A stretch of DNA of 64,000 nucleotides. Source: an uncultured Clostridia bacterium. Its GTDB lineage: Bacteria > Bacillota > Clostridia > Oscillospirales > Acutalibacteraceae. Below are positions 8,950 through 17,181 of this stretch, piece by piece; within the stretch, counting starts at the first letter, position 1, and every line of letters begins with the position of its first letter. The stretch covers positions 62,001-126,000 of the forward strand of contig CAMVEX010000003.1 in NCBI GenBank assembly GCA_947166625.1, given 5' to 3'. The notes beneath the pieces are model-generated. The model had not been told where the DNA came from. It was given only the letters and a program-made list of their open reading frames with translations, and searched no databases. The position numbers were made by a program, and so were the translations under genes.

Positions 8950-9644
8950 AATCTGAATTCCTTATTATCATCAAGCCGGAGCAAAACCGGCTCGTTGCCG
9001 TAGGCTGCGCCGCAGTCTATACAGGTCCAGGTTTTTGTGCATAGAATTCTGCCGTCATATTCTTCGCCGAAGCATTTTGTCGGGGTGTGTCCGAATACTG
9101 TGTGAATGTCTTTGAAATATTCATCGGTGATTTCGGGCCACGCCCAGAGAAGCTCATCGGCTGTGTAATCGGAAAGGGGACGGCTCTTGTCGAAATTATC
9201 AAAGCCCGCGTGAACGAGGATATAATCTCTGCCGCCGGCGGTGACGGTTTCATAGAGCGAGCATGCGCGCAGATAATCAAGAATCGCTTTTTGTTTATCC
9301 CCGGGCAGTGCGCGGAGCGATTCCAGAGTAACGCCGCCGCCGTTGAGCAGATAGTTGCTGAGAAGTTCGATTTTTTCGGCATCAAACGCGGCAACACTCT
9401 CATCTGTAATCTCATCAAATACGAACGCGCAGGAAAGGAGCATTGCTTCGTGATTGCCGAGAATCAGCCGGACATTCGGCCTCTCAAGCAGCCATAGCAG
9501 AACGCTCATTCCCCCGTCGCCGTTGCGGTCAATCACATCGCCGAGGATATATAAAGTGTCGTTATCGCCGAACCCCGCTTTATCGAGCAGGGCTTCAAGC
9601 TTTTTCACGGGATAGCCGTGAAGGTCTGAGATAGTGTAGGTCAT
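8946..9644 (-). CDS. PPP-type metallophosphatase (serine/threonine phosphatase-like)
   Basis: A 232-residue calcineurin-like phosphoesterase. The bimetal-site motifs are present in order: ISDLHGY (about residue 6), LGDVIDRNGDGG (about 34), ILGNHEAM (about 60), HAGFDNF and VFGHTPT. This arrangement is shared by PPP phosphatases and bis(5'-nucleosyl)tetraphosphatases, so the substrate may be a phosphoprotein or a dinucleotide. The gene starts 12 bp after the DnaA-like gene and overlaps the next gene by 4 bp, so it belongs to the WYL-led transcription unit. The ribosome site is weak, suggesting translational coupling. Confidence 0.85.
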   Translation of the reverse strand: MTYTISDLHGYPVKKLEALLDKAGFGDNDTLYILGDVIDRNGDGGMSVLLWLLERPNVRLILGNHEAMLLSCAFVFDEITDESVAAFDAEKIELLSNYLLNGGGVTLESLRALPGDKQKAILDYLRACSLYETVTAGGRDYILVHAGFDNFDKSRPLSDYTADELLWAWPEITDEYFKDIHTVFGHTPTKCFGEEYDGRILCTKTWTCIDCGAAYGNEPVLLRLDDNKEFRL

Positions 9645-9656
9645 AATGCTTTTTTA

Positions 9657-10715
9657 TTATTCGTCAACTATAATTGGAGCAAAGCCATCACTTGAAAGTC
9701 TGTATGCTTCATAGTTGAAATAATCTCCGAGCCTTTTACATTTGCTGTTTCCTAGAATGACAACAAATTCATCATTTATAAAATCGTTTTTTGGGAATAC
9801 TTTTAATGACTTGATTTGTTCAAATACTTTTTCAAGATAAACCATATCATTTCCCCGATGTTGTGCAGGCACATAACCGATAACTATGCGTAAAGGGCAA
9901 TTGATAGTCAAAAGCTTTGTGATCTCATAAGTCCAGTCCCTATCGTCGTTTTCGTGTTCTATTGCAACATCAAAATCCCACAAATTATTATTAAGTTTAT
10001 AGCCGCGATCAGAAGCAGCTATTTCATCGCACTCGATTTCTTTCCATCCGCTGATATCAATGCGATAAAACTCAGTTCCATATGAATAACCGTTTTTATT
10101 TAGTATTTCTTCTATCAGCTTCGTTATAAACGCGGTATATTTTCTGCTCTTTTGATACTTTTTGCACGCCTCGTCATGTTTCTCGGCGATTTCGGCTTTA
10201 AACTTACTGAAAAATTCTTCCCCTGACATAACAGTGTCTTTTCCAATCTTCACATTTACAAACTCTTTTTCAATTCTTGCCGTAATGTGTTCATCTGTAT
10301 TTTTAAACTCATTAACAGGTATGTCGGATGCCAAAACGGTTTTGAGCCCGTTAACCATCCTGTAATCAAGAATAGTCAGGAATTCTTCCATAGTTGACGA
10401 TCTTCCCTGAATATACTGTAAACAATCAAAAAGCAGACAGGGTATATTTTTGTATTTGTTTTTGAAATCAGTTGTTGAATTCCCTTTGCGAATAGTGTCA
10501 ATGAGTTCATTGGTAAAATCATTGCTGGTTATATAGGCGGCATTATCGCCGAAAACAGCTTGAGTAGCTTTGAGTAGATGCGTCTTTCCCGAGCAGGCCG
10601 ATCCAGTCAGAAATATCAGATTGGGTCCGGATTTCTCGCAGAATTTAAGCATAGTTTCATAGGCGTTTCGGTTGCCGGCATTTACTTTAAAACTTTCAAA
10701 AGTGTATTCTTTCAT
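9657..10715 (-). CDS. DnaA-like AAA+ ATPase fused to a PD-(D/E)XK-like domain
   Basis: Residues 5-170 match the DnaA AAA+ core: FESFKVNAGNRNAYE, Walker A GSACSGKTH (about 38-46), the DnaA-specific FTNELIDTIRK block, and a Walker B-region motif LLFDCLQYIQGR in place of the usual LLIDDIQF. The second acidic residue of Walker B is therefore Cys, which may affect hydrolysis. The DnaA domain IV DNA-binding helix-turn-helix is absent. Instead, residues 185-352 carry a region with FDVAIEHEN and YEITKL (about 247-265), the spacing of a PD-(D/E)XK nuclease core. The gene overlaps the WYL gene by 4 bp, so they are co-transcribed. Known DnaA proteins load helicase at origins; this one lacks the parts needed for origin binding. 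A conflict or regulatory role is inference. Confidence 0.75.
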   Translation of the reverse strand: MKEYTFESFKVNAGNRNAYETMLKFCEKSGPNLIFLTGSACSGKTHLLKATQAVFGDNAAYITSNDFTNELIDTIRKGNSTTDFKNKYKNIPCLLFDCLQYIQGRSSTMEEFLTILDYRMVNGLKTVLASDIPVNEFKNTDEHITARIEKEFVNVKIGKDTVMSGEEFFSKFKAEIAEKHDEACKKYQKSRKYTAFITKLIEEILNKNGYSYGTEFYRIDISGWKEIECDEIAASDRGYKLNNNLWDFDVAIEHENDDRDWTYEITKLLTINCPLRIVIGYVPAQHRGNDMVYLEKVFEQIKSLKVFPKNDFINDEFVVILGNSKCKRLGDYFNYEAYRLSSDGFAPIIVDE

Positions 10716-12364
10716 TTCTCCTCCCTCTTTTTCTTTTCTTCTCTCTCTTTTCTTCTCTGTTCCATTATTTCCTTATGTCTTTCCATCATCTTTTCTCTGA
10801 GGATGGCGTGATTCTTTCTTGCTTCCTCGGCATTTTTGTCGGAATATTGAAGCAGTGTGAGATAACCCTCTTCAAAGTTATTGATATCGAGCATAACCTC
10901 AACTCTGCCGTCCTCATCTGTACGAAGGATAATCGGAAGAGTATCATCGGGAATGTTTCGTCTCATTCTGTACATTCTGTTGTCTTCAATTTCGGCAAGC
11001 AGAGCGCCGAGTATCAGAGAAATGCAATTGAGATTTGAAATCATTCCGGTTCTTGAATTTCTGTAACATTTGTTGAGGCCGAGAATCAGACCGCTGTACT
11101 GACCCTCGATTTCCTCACCTTTGAGTGGCAGCAGCATAAGATGGGTTTTTCTGACAAGTCCGCTCAGACGCTTCACATCAACCTTCTCTGCCTTTGCGTC
11201 CTCGCAGATCTGTTTCCACTCTGCGATAAGCTTCTTTATATTCTCATCGGATTCAATGAGAGTATCTTTACCGTCATTGTATTTTCTCCATGCCTCGCGC
11301 AAAGATGTTCTTATATTATCACGCAGAGATTCCGGCTCAAGAATCTCCACATTATCTGAATACTGCATTGCCCAGAATTTCATATCAGCAGGATTGATTT
11401 TAACTGCGCATGTGACTGTTTTTCCGTCTTCAGAAATAAATCTGACTCTTTTGCCGAACCAGTCAACAATATCACTTATTATTCTTTCGTTATTTGCTAT
11501 TCTGAATACTATTCTTTCCGAAGTGCCGGGCTGCATATAGAGCTGACCCGCCATTGTTTCGGGTATATCTTTAAGACCTTTAACTTTACTTTTCGGTTTA
11601 ACATTGGTATCAAGTATTTCTATATCGGTAATCTTATCAATACGAACCCTCGCCGTATTCTCATATTCATCATAATTACAAATAAGGTAATATCTGCCGT
11701 TAGTAGCAATCATCTGATATGGGTTGACAACCTTGGGATCTATTTCGCCGTCAACAAGTCTCGGATGAAGCTTCATATCTCTGCCGTAATTATTATAAAT
11801 ATATGCAATTTGCTTACCCTGGTCGATTGCCTCATCAATTACACCGATATTGTAAAGAAGCTGGTCATTTGATACTTTATCAAAAGACATATCGCGCAAA
11901 TTACTCAGATGCTTAGTGAGCCGGTTTCTCGCATCTATATCTCCGAGATTGCTGATAAGCTCAAGCAGCTCTATGCATTCGGAATAAGGTATATTCTTTG
12001 AAAAGAGAACCGCATCCATCAACATACGGATCTGAGCCGTACTGAAACTGTGACAATAGCGGAAATCGGTTCTGTATTCAGTTTTAACCTTTTTCCCTTT
12101 TTCGGTTGTTATTCTGTCTTTTGTTTCATACTGGATTTTATCGGCATAATCTCTTGAATAGATGAGATCATCAAGGCCGCGGGCGATTGCCTTGCGGTCA
12201 AGAATGATTTCATAATCCTTATACAGTTTCTCGCCAATCTGAGCCTGTGTGAGGCAATGAGCGGGGATTCCGTTTTCGTCAACTGTATCGTCCGTGTATC
12301 TTTTGAGTATTTCAAGAATATACAGCGTTGTCATCTTTTTTCTGTCTGCTGAATATGATTCCAT
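10712..12364 (-). CDS. WYL-domain transcriptional regulator with long C-terminal extension
   Basis: A 550-residue regulator. An N-terminal winged helix (residues about 10-75: TLYILEILKRYTD, QIGEKLYKDYEI) is followed by a WYL domain (about 185-275, including AYIYNNYGRDMKLHPR and YYLICNYDEYENTARVRIDK) and a WCX-like part to about 370. WYL proteins bind nucleic-acid-like ligands and often control phage-defence genes. About 180 further residues follow (380-550), ending in a highly charged helix rich in Arg, Lys and Glu; this extension is unusual. A copy of the island's 24-bp element lies about 65 bp upstream at its own promoter, pointing to autoregulation. The ribosome site is AAGGAG. Confidence 0.85.
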   Translation of the reverse strand: MESYSADRKKMTTLYILEILKRYTDDTVDENGIPAHCLTQAQIGEKLYKDYEIILDRKAIARGLDDLIYSRDYADKIQYETKDRITTEKGKKVKTEYRTDFRYCHSFSTAQIRMLMDAVLFSKNIPYSECIELLELISNLGDIDARNRLTKHLSNLRDMSFDKVSNDQLLYNIGVIDEAIDQGKQIAYIYNNYGRDMKLHPRLVDGEIDPKVVNPYQMIATNGRYYLICNYDEYENTARVRIDKITDIEILDTNVKPKSKVKGLKDIPETMAGQLYMQPGTSERIVFRIANNERIISDIVDWFGKRVRFISEDGKTVTCAVKINPADMKFWAMQYSDNVEILEPESLRDNIRTSLREAWRKYNDGKDTLIESDENIKKLIAEWKQICEDAKAEKVDVKRLSGLVRKTHLMLLPLKGEEIEGQYSGLILGLNKCYRNSRTGMISNLNCISLILGALLAEIEDNRMYRMRRNIPDDTLPIILRTDEDGRVEVMLDINNFEEGYLTLLQYSDKNAEEARKNHAILREKMMERHKEIMEQRRKEREEKKKREEK

Positions 12365-12414
12365 AAAATCAGCTCCTTAAGTATCGTTTGATAAATTATA
12401 TCACTTACAGCCAT

Positions 12415-12452
12415 ATTATACAATAGAGGTATGCGACAATTATGCCCCATTA
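12415..12452 (-). promoter_or_regulatory. Promoter with 24-bp WYL-island element, copy A
   Basis: On the minus strand a TATAAT -10 (12415-12420) lies 8 bp downstream of a 24-bp element at 12429-12452 (plus-strand core ATGCGAC-N5-TGCCCCAT). The element overlaps the stop codon of the upstream gene (12440-12442) and sits where a -35 would be. It precedes the WYL gene. This is the most divergent of four copies. The regulator is inferred to be the WYL protein. Confidence 0.6.
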
Positions 12453-13453
12453 TTTTTGTCTATGTTGATGCCGGCGAGCTCAAGACCTTCGTGAGTATAG
12501 AACTCGGGAATATCGCTTTTCGCCCTCTCCTCAGAGAGAATCTGATGATAGGCGTGCATAAGCAGTTCATCGTTTATGAGCCCTTTTTCATAATTGGAGA
12601 GCGCTTTGATTATCCTCTGAGCGCCTTCGAATTCACCGTTATAGAATTCAAAATCCATGTAGTTACAGAAGGACTCTCTGTAAACGGTTCCGTCTCTCCA
12701 TTGGGTATATCCGCCAAAGCTCATATCGGTGGTATCGCCGTTTTTTCCCTCGAAAAACCATTTCTTTACTTTTTCACTCAGACATTCCGGAACGATGTCC
12801 AGCACCACAAATAAATCAGTATAATCTTCCGCTGTTCCTATGCCGCACTTGTAATACGGACAATATATCACATCGCCTCTTTTGAACGGCACGGGAAAAT
12901 CAAACCACATACCTTCAAAAGCTACAAGCATATCATATTCATCTTCATTACAGGGAAAAGCGCCGTAATCCCATCTTTCCGGGCGTATGAACTCAAACTC
13001 CCTGTTCACAATTATTTTCGAGGGGTATTTTGAGTAATCATCTACCGAGATCTTTTTGATAACAAAGCGTTCAATTTCTTCGCAATCTTCGGCCTTTATA
13101 TACTCTTTCAATGAATCAACCGAAGAAAACACAGGATCAAATCGCCATTCATAATCTATAGTATAGACACAATCGGTATTAGTATAAAACCAGTCTAAAA
13201 AGCGCCTGCTCAAAGCCATAAAACGATTAAGAAAGTCGTGCAGGCTGTCATAATGAGGGCAGTTCGGCCTTCTGATAATTTCCATGTCGGGCATAGTGTT
13301 TATGATTTCTTCCCAACATTTGCATTTTTCGTTAAATCCGAGCTTCATGTTATTATATACAATCCAGGCTGATTCAAGAGAATCCGGCTTATAATCAATC
13401 TTTTTCCAGTGTTCCGCGATGCTACTGGAGTTAAGTAATTCGTAAATATTCAT
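12440..13453 (-). CDS. Hypothetical protein, paralogue of the 14.6-15.6 kb protein
   Basis: A 337-residue cytosolic protein with no recognised domain. It is rich in aromatic and acidic residues, with a central block PFKRGDVIYCPYYKC followed by DYTDLFVVLDIV that parallels PFRVGDIVRIDCRPF and VNALILY in the protein at 14613-15617; similar length and layout suggest distant paralogues. An internal CKCW and CPH may be metal-related, but this is weak. The ribosome site CAGGAG precedes ATG. It begins after a 241-bp gap that lacks the 24-bp element, and its 3' end carries element copy A for the next gene. Confidence 0.6.
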   Translation of the reverse strand: MNIYELLNSSSIAEHWKKIDYKPDSLESAWIVYNNMKLGFNEKCKCWEEIINTMPDMEIIRRPNCPHYDSLHDFLNRFMALSRRFLDWFYTNTDCVYTIDYEWRFDPVFSSVDSLKEYIKAEDCEEIERFVIKKISVDDYSKYPSKIIVNREFEFIRPERWDYGAFPCNEDEYDMLVAFEGMWFDFPVPFKRGDVIYCPYYKCGIGTAEDYTDLFVVLDIVPECLSEKVKKWFFEGKNGDTTDMSFGGYTQWRDGTVYRESFCNYMDFEFYNGEFEGAQRIIKALSNYEKGLINDELLMHAYHQILSEERAKSDIPEFYTHEGLELAGINIDKNNGA

Positions 13454-13694
13454 TTCGGCTCCTGATTAATTAATGATTCCCGGCTATAACCCTTTACTTC
13501 CACCGGGCAGGCAGATTAAACGAAATAATCCGCCCAAGTTTTCGTCAGCGCGCTGTTTTATTGAATATTCCTTCTGACATTGAACCTTTATAAATAACGG
13601 ATAACAAAAAGGAATAACGGAAAACTCAAACTCTGAACTTCAATAATGTCTTTTTATTCGATTTAAGAAGCGCGCAGACAGGGATTATGTTTTA
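13454..13694. other. Intergenic gap inside the island
   Basis: This 241-bp A/T-rich gap between two minus-strand genes contains no copy of the 24-bp element and no convincing promoter or terminator. A 10-bp perfect palindrome (CAGCGCGCTG, about 13548-13557) is the only notable structure. It probably separates transcription units or holds a weak promoter. Confidence 0.4.
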
Positions 13695-14204
13695 TTAAAC
13701 ATCAATTTCAAACTCAGCTGTGTTATTGACGGCATCAAGAGCAAGCTGAAGCTTTGCCAGCGTGTCAGTGGCTGTCTGATATTCGCGCTCCGCAGCCGCA
13801 ATATCGTAATTCGCATACCTGTAATCTATAAGGCCGACACTTGTCCTGCCGTAAGAATCAACTCTTTCTTTGGGCAGAGCCGACTTAAGACTGTTGAGGC
13901 GCGATACATCCGCAGTCAGCTGTGGCATATATACAAGCACCTCGTCAACGGTCATATTGAAGCCCGGCACAACAGTGTTGATGTTGAAGACATTCAAGGC
14001 GTGCTTTATTTTTCTTATCTTTTCTTCAAGTTCTTTCTTTTTTGCCTCGGTTTCTTCAAAACTGTAAGCGGGCCTCACGATTTCTGGATCTTCGCCGACG
14101 GCGGCAACAAATGTGCTCACCTTGTTTTCAAGCCTGAGCAGGTCGCTGAGCTCATTTGTAAGGTTTCTGAGTATTTTGGCAGCCTGCGCCGATGTTACTT
14201 TCAT
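13695..14204 (-). CDS. Coiled-coil protein, possibly DIP1984/septicolysin-like
   Basis: A 169-residue protein made largely of predicted helices: two coiled-coil stretches (about 5-70, with EETEAKKKELEEKIRKIKHAL, and 130-165) around a middle segment (NTVVPGFNMTVDEVLVYMPQL). This helix-loop-helix pattern resembles DIP1984/septicolysin-type proteins, whose function is unknown. Ribosome site GGAGGTATTTATT. It is the last gene before the 241-bp gap in the unit that starts at 17559. Confidence 0.6.
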   Translation of the reverse strand: MKVTSAQAAKILRNLTNELSDLLRLENKVSTFVAAVGEDPEIVRPAYSFEETEAKKKELEEKIRKIKHALNVFNINTVVPGFNMTVDEVLVYMPQLTADVSRLNSLKSALPKERVDSYGRTSVGLIDYRYANYDIAAAEREYQTATDTLAKLQLALDAVNNTAEFEIDV

Positions 14205-14237
14205 AATAAATACCTCCGTTAATATTTGTGGTTTTCT

Positions 14238-14609
14238 TTATGCTGCTGTAATAAGCCGATTTGCTTCAATTTTATTTAAACCAAATACAGCCGGTTTTTC
14301 TAATTCGTCATATTCCCTGTATCCGTTTTCGGTTAAGATAATTCCGTATTTTTCTCTCAAATCCTCAATTGCAAGTTCAATGGCTTTTTCCACATGATAA
14401 ATACATTTTAAACTCTCAGGCTGAACATATCTTATATCATCGTCTGATAAATAAGCTCCGTCGGTTAAAAAGAATCTGTATACCGCACCTTTCTCTTTTA
14501 ATTCCCTCAGCCGGTCTTTCAATATGTCAAGTCTCATTTCAAGCTGACGCTCCGGCGGAGGATAACTGTAATCTTCGTGATCAATATCCAACATTGAAAA
14601 ATATCCCAT
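14238..14609 (-). CDS. Hypothetical protein
   Basis: A 123-residue protein of unknown function. It is charged, with a helical heptad-like stretch (QLEMRLDILKDRLRELKEKGA) near residues 22-42 and a second helix (KCIYHVEKAIELAIEDLREKYG). No metal or nucleotide motif is visible. The start has GGAGAAATGAATT. It follows the 334-residue protein by 3 bp and is clearly in the same operon. Confidence 0.6.
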   Translation of the reverse strand: MGYFSMLDIDHEDYSYPPPERQLEMRLDILKDRLRELKEKGAVYRFFLTDGAYLSDDDIRYVQPESLKCIYHVEKAIELAIEDLREKYGIILTENGYREYDELEKPAVFGLNKIEANRLITAA

Positions 14610-14612
14610 AAT

Positions 14613-15617
14613 TCATTTCTCCTCAAATAATCCCTTAACTTTTTCAAGCAATTCACCGGGTGAAGTAAAGTCCCTGTTTTCACTCAGGTAACTCCACACC
14701 TTATCGCCTTTTTCATTGTCGCCGTAAATCAACGGCGATATTTCTTTATATATGCGGTCATATTCGCTGAGTTCTCCGTCATAAGTTTCAATGCGGTAAA
14801 GAGCGGATATCATATTATCTCCCCTGAGATGCATCCACATATCCGTATGCTTGACCGCGCCTGTGCGGTAATATCCCTTGTCATCTCTGTAAAGCGCGAG
14901 CAGGGAGCAGCAATCCCAATCCGGACCGGTGTAAAGGATAAGCGCATTAACGGGCGGCGCAAACGGGCGGCAGTCGATTCTGACAATATCGCCGACCCTG
15001 AACGGAGTTGCCATATTCAGATCTATACATGAAGAGGAATATTTATGCTCCGGAAGGCGGAAATACGGCCCTTCATCTCCATGCTCCCTGCAGGCGGCAA
15101 ACCAGCAGATGCCGATGCCGTAAATATAATAGTAAATATATGTGTTTATGAACCTGCCGTCTTCATCCGGCACCCATTTTTTAATATTATACCATGATGT
15201 GCACTCTTCGTCCCGCTCCTCAAATCTTTCATTCCAGTCGATATATCCGAGAACTTTATCATAATTCAGACAGGGCTGATTACTGAATCCACCATACGCG
15301 ACATCTTTTATATCCTCGTCATACCACGGATCGTCAACGGTGAAAATCTCACCGGGAGCGCAGACGAGATTATCAATCGCCGCCTTGAAATCATCGGCAG
15401 ATTCCGATATTTCTTTTTCGCCGGATTCATTTGCCAGGGAACAAAGAAACTCATATTTTTCGGTGATTGTGATTTCCGGTGAGCCGATTATTATTTCGGC
15501 AAGGCCGAAATAATTGAGCATATTCTCCGGAAGGCAGAGAAATTCCCGCATCTGCCGTGAGGGAAAGGTTCTGAAGATTATTCTTTTGTATTGGGATTCC
15601 GGTAACTTTTTGTTCAT
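14613..15617 (-). CDS. Hypothetical protein, paralogue of the 12.4-13.5 kb protein
   Basis: A 334-residue cytosolic protein of unknown function. Similarities to the protein at 12440-13453 include overall length, the block PFRVGDIVRIDCRP, followed by a strand with an aromatic-rich turn (LILYTGPDWDCCSLL), and a C-terminal helix with a charged end. It has many Asp, Glu, Trp and Tyr residues. No catalytic motif was recognised. Ribosome site AAAGGTGG. It lies in the middle of the compact operon running from 17559 to 13695. Confidence 0.6.
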   Translation of the reverse strand: MNKKLPESQYKRIIFRTFPSRQMREFLCLPENMLNYFGLAEIIIGSPEITITEKYEFLCSLANESGEKEISESADDFKAAIDNLVCAPGEIFTVDDPWYDEDIKDVAYGGFSNQPCLNYDKVLGYIDWNERFEERDEECTSWYNIKKWVPDEDGRFINTYIYYYIYGIGICWFAACREHGDEGPYFRLPEHKYSSSCIDLNMATPFRVGDIVRIDCRPFAPPVNALILYTGPDWDCCSLLALYRDDKGYYRTGAVKHTDMWMHLRGDNMISALYRIETYDGELSEYDRIYKEISPLIYGDNEKGDKVWSYLSENRDFTSPGELLEKVKGLFEEK

Positions 15618-15644
15618 TAAATATCCACCTTTGCAGTTTCATAT

Positions 15645-16256
15645 TCAAGTGTTTTCATTAATTTCTGTTTGTTGCAGGGCTTTCAATTTCTTATTTAGCT
15701 TTTTTATATTTTTGTCACCGATGTATTTTCCGATAAGGCGACTGATTTCGTTATCAATCAGATCTGAATCAATCGCAAACATTGAAACTGTTTCATTTGC
15801 TCCTGAAATTATTGACAAATTGACCGTATTTGCCAAAGGGAAGCCGGTTGTAACATCATTCGCAAATGAACATAACCCAATCTTAAAACCGCCATAATCA
15901 TTTTCAAAGTTGCAGGGTGTATCAAATAAAATGCTTACAGACTGTTTTGTGATTTTTGTTAATGCTGAAAAAACCTCAACAGTATCATATAAAGAAACGA
16001 TTTTAATATCGGGATTTAACACCTTGCCGGTGATAATATCTTCATATTTTTTTAACTCGTCTGCTGTTGTGAAATCATAGCGGATATACTTTTCACCTGC
16101 AATTAAATCATTAAAGAAATCATATAACTCATCTGCAATTTCATCACTTACTTTGCCAAAATAATGCGGGTCTTTTGTATTTATTTCTCTACGAAAAACA
16201 AAATCACGATATTTATCAATTACATATTCTTTAACGGATTCAAGTATTCTGATCAT
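15645..16256 (-). CDS. Hypothetical protein
   Basis: A 203-residue protein with no recognised family. It has a mixed helix/strand composition, an N-terminal charged helix, a central hydrophobic strand pair (QSVSILFDTP, YGGFKIGLCSF) and a Lys-rich C terminus. The sequence is more A/T-rich than the chromosome around the island. The ATG at 16256 is chosen because AAAGGAATAAAA lies directly before it; a frame extending to 16325 overlaps the neighbouring gene and is unlikely. Confidence 0.55.
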   Translation of the reverse strand: MIRILESVKEYVIDKYRDFVFRREINTKDPHYFGKVSDEIADELYDFFNDLIAGEKYIRYDFTTADELKKYEDIITGKVLNPDIKIVSLYDTVEVFSALTKITKQSVSILFDTPCNFENDYGGFKIGLCSFANDVTTGFPLANTVNLSIISGANETVSMFAIDSDLIDNEISRLIGKYIGDKNIKKLNKKLKALQQTEINENT

Positions 16257-16305
16257 TTTTATTCCTTTCATTGATAATCGATTCATAATTCTCTTTTTTA
16301 TTAAT

Positions 16306-16677
16306 TCAATCCCACAGATCATCAAAATTATCTCTCATCCATTCAAAAACTTCGTTTTTGATTTCGTCATAATCATCGGGGCGCCCGTCTTCATCGGTAT
16401 CGAGTTTTCTGACAAGAGAGGCAACGCGTCTGAGCTCTTTTTCCCAGTTTTCTGCGCTGCCGTAACGCTCGGGGTAGCTGTGGAGATTGGCGGCAAAATA
16501 ATCAAGGCCGCCGGCAAAGAGCTTTTTGAGATAAGAATTGAAATCCCAAATATCACAGTCTGCAAAGCCGCGCACGACTCTCTGCTTTGCGTATTTGAGA
16601 TTGTCAAAAAAATACACAATATTCTTTGATAAACGCCCGAAGCCGTCTTTGTTGGAAAAAACATTCAGTTTATTCAT
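16306..16677 (-). CDS. Small protein of a family also seen in phages
   Basis: A 123-residue protein with the block RGFADCDIWDFNSYLKKLFA near residues 33-52, then HSYPERYGSAENWEKELRRVA. From memory, proteins with an RG(F/Y)SDxDxWxxDxYL pattern followed by GYP are common in phage and prophage genomes, often in structural regions, with no proven function. Start at 16677 follows GGAGGTGCTCATT; the GTG at 16686 falls in the ribosome site itself and is rejected. A phage-type gene in this island could be a decoy or a relic. Confidence 0.6.
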   Translation of the reverse strand: MNKLNVFSNKDGFGRLSKNIVYFFDNLKYAKQRVVRGFADCDIWDFNSYLKKLFAGGLDYFAANLHSYPERYGSAENWEKELRRVASLVRKLDTDEDGRPDDYDEIKNEVFEWMRDNFDDLWD

Positions 16678-16694
16678 AATGAGCACCTCCGGTT

Positions 16695-17168
16695 TTAATC
16701 GGTTTGTTTATTGAACAGTGTCACACTTTCAGATTGTGGCTTTACTTCCTTCGGATTTTTTACCATACCGATTGGATAAATAACTGTAATCATCAGCCCG
16801 AAATCAAGGCCTGAAATATTATATCCTTTGCCGGGTATTTCAAGCTCTTTATTTACACTGCCGTCGGCATTGACAATCCCGATAAATCCATTGTCCTTGA
16901 ATATAAAATGCTCAAGGTTCAATGTATTTGTCCATTCGATTGCCTTATCTTTGGGCAGGCCGTAAAGGATGAGTCCCTTTTTTACTTCGGGCATGGGACT
17001 GCCATTGCCTGTACAGTATGAAATCTCGGCTCTGTTAAAGCCTAAATGTCCGATTCCGGTTGAATATTTCCGGATGAGATCGTACAGTTCCTGTCCGTCA
17101 AAAGGAATTATCACCAAAGAGCCGTCATCCATAAAACATCTGAAAAATTTGTTTTCGGCATTATTCAT
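16695..17168 (-). CDS. Hypothetical protein
   Basis: A 157-residue beta-rich protein of unknown function. It contains repeated short strands (SLVIIPFDGQELYDLI, KKGLILYGLPKDKA, EHFIFKDNGFIGIVN). No active-site motif is visible. The ATG at 17168 has AAGGAGATACAGAG in front; an upstream frame start at 17234 would overlap the preceding gene by 53 bp and lacks a site. Confidence 0.55.
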   Translation of the reverse strand: MNNAENKFFRCFMDDGSLVIIPFDGQELYDLIRKYSTGIGHLGFNRAEISYCTGNGSPMPEVKKGLILYGLPKDKAIEWTNTLNLEHFIFKDNGFIGIVNADGSVNKELEIPGKGYNISGLDFGLMITVIYPIGMVKNPKEVKPQSESVTLFNKQTD

Positions 17169-17181
17169 TCTCTGTATCTCC

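Noticed and set aside
13548-13557. Palindrome CAGCGCGCTG as a possible attachment or operator site
   Set aside because: It is a single short copy with no partner at the island's other edge.
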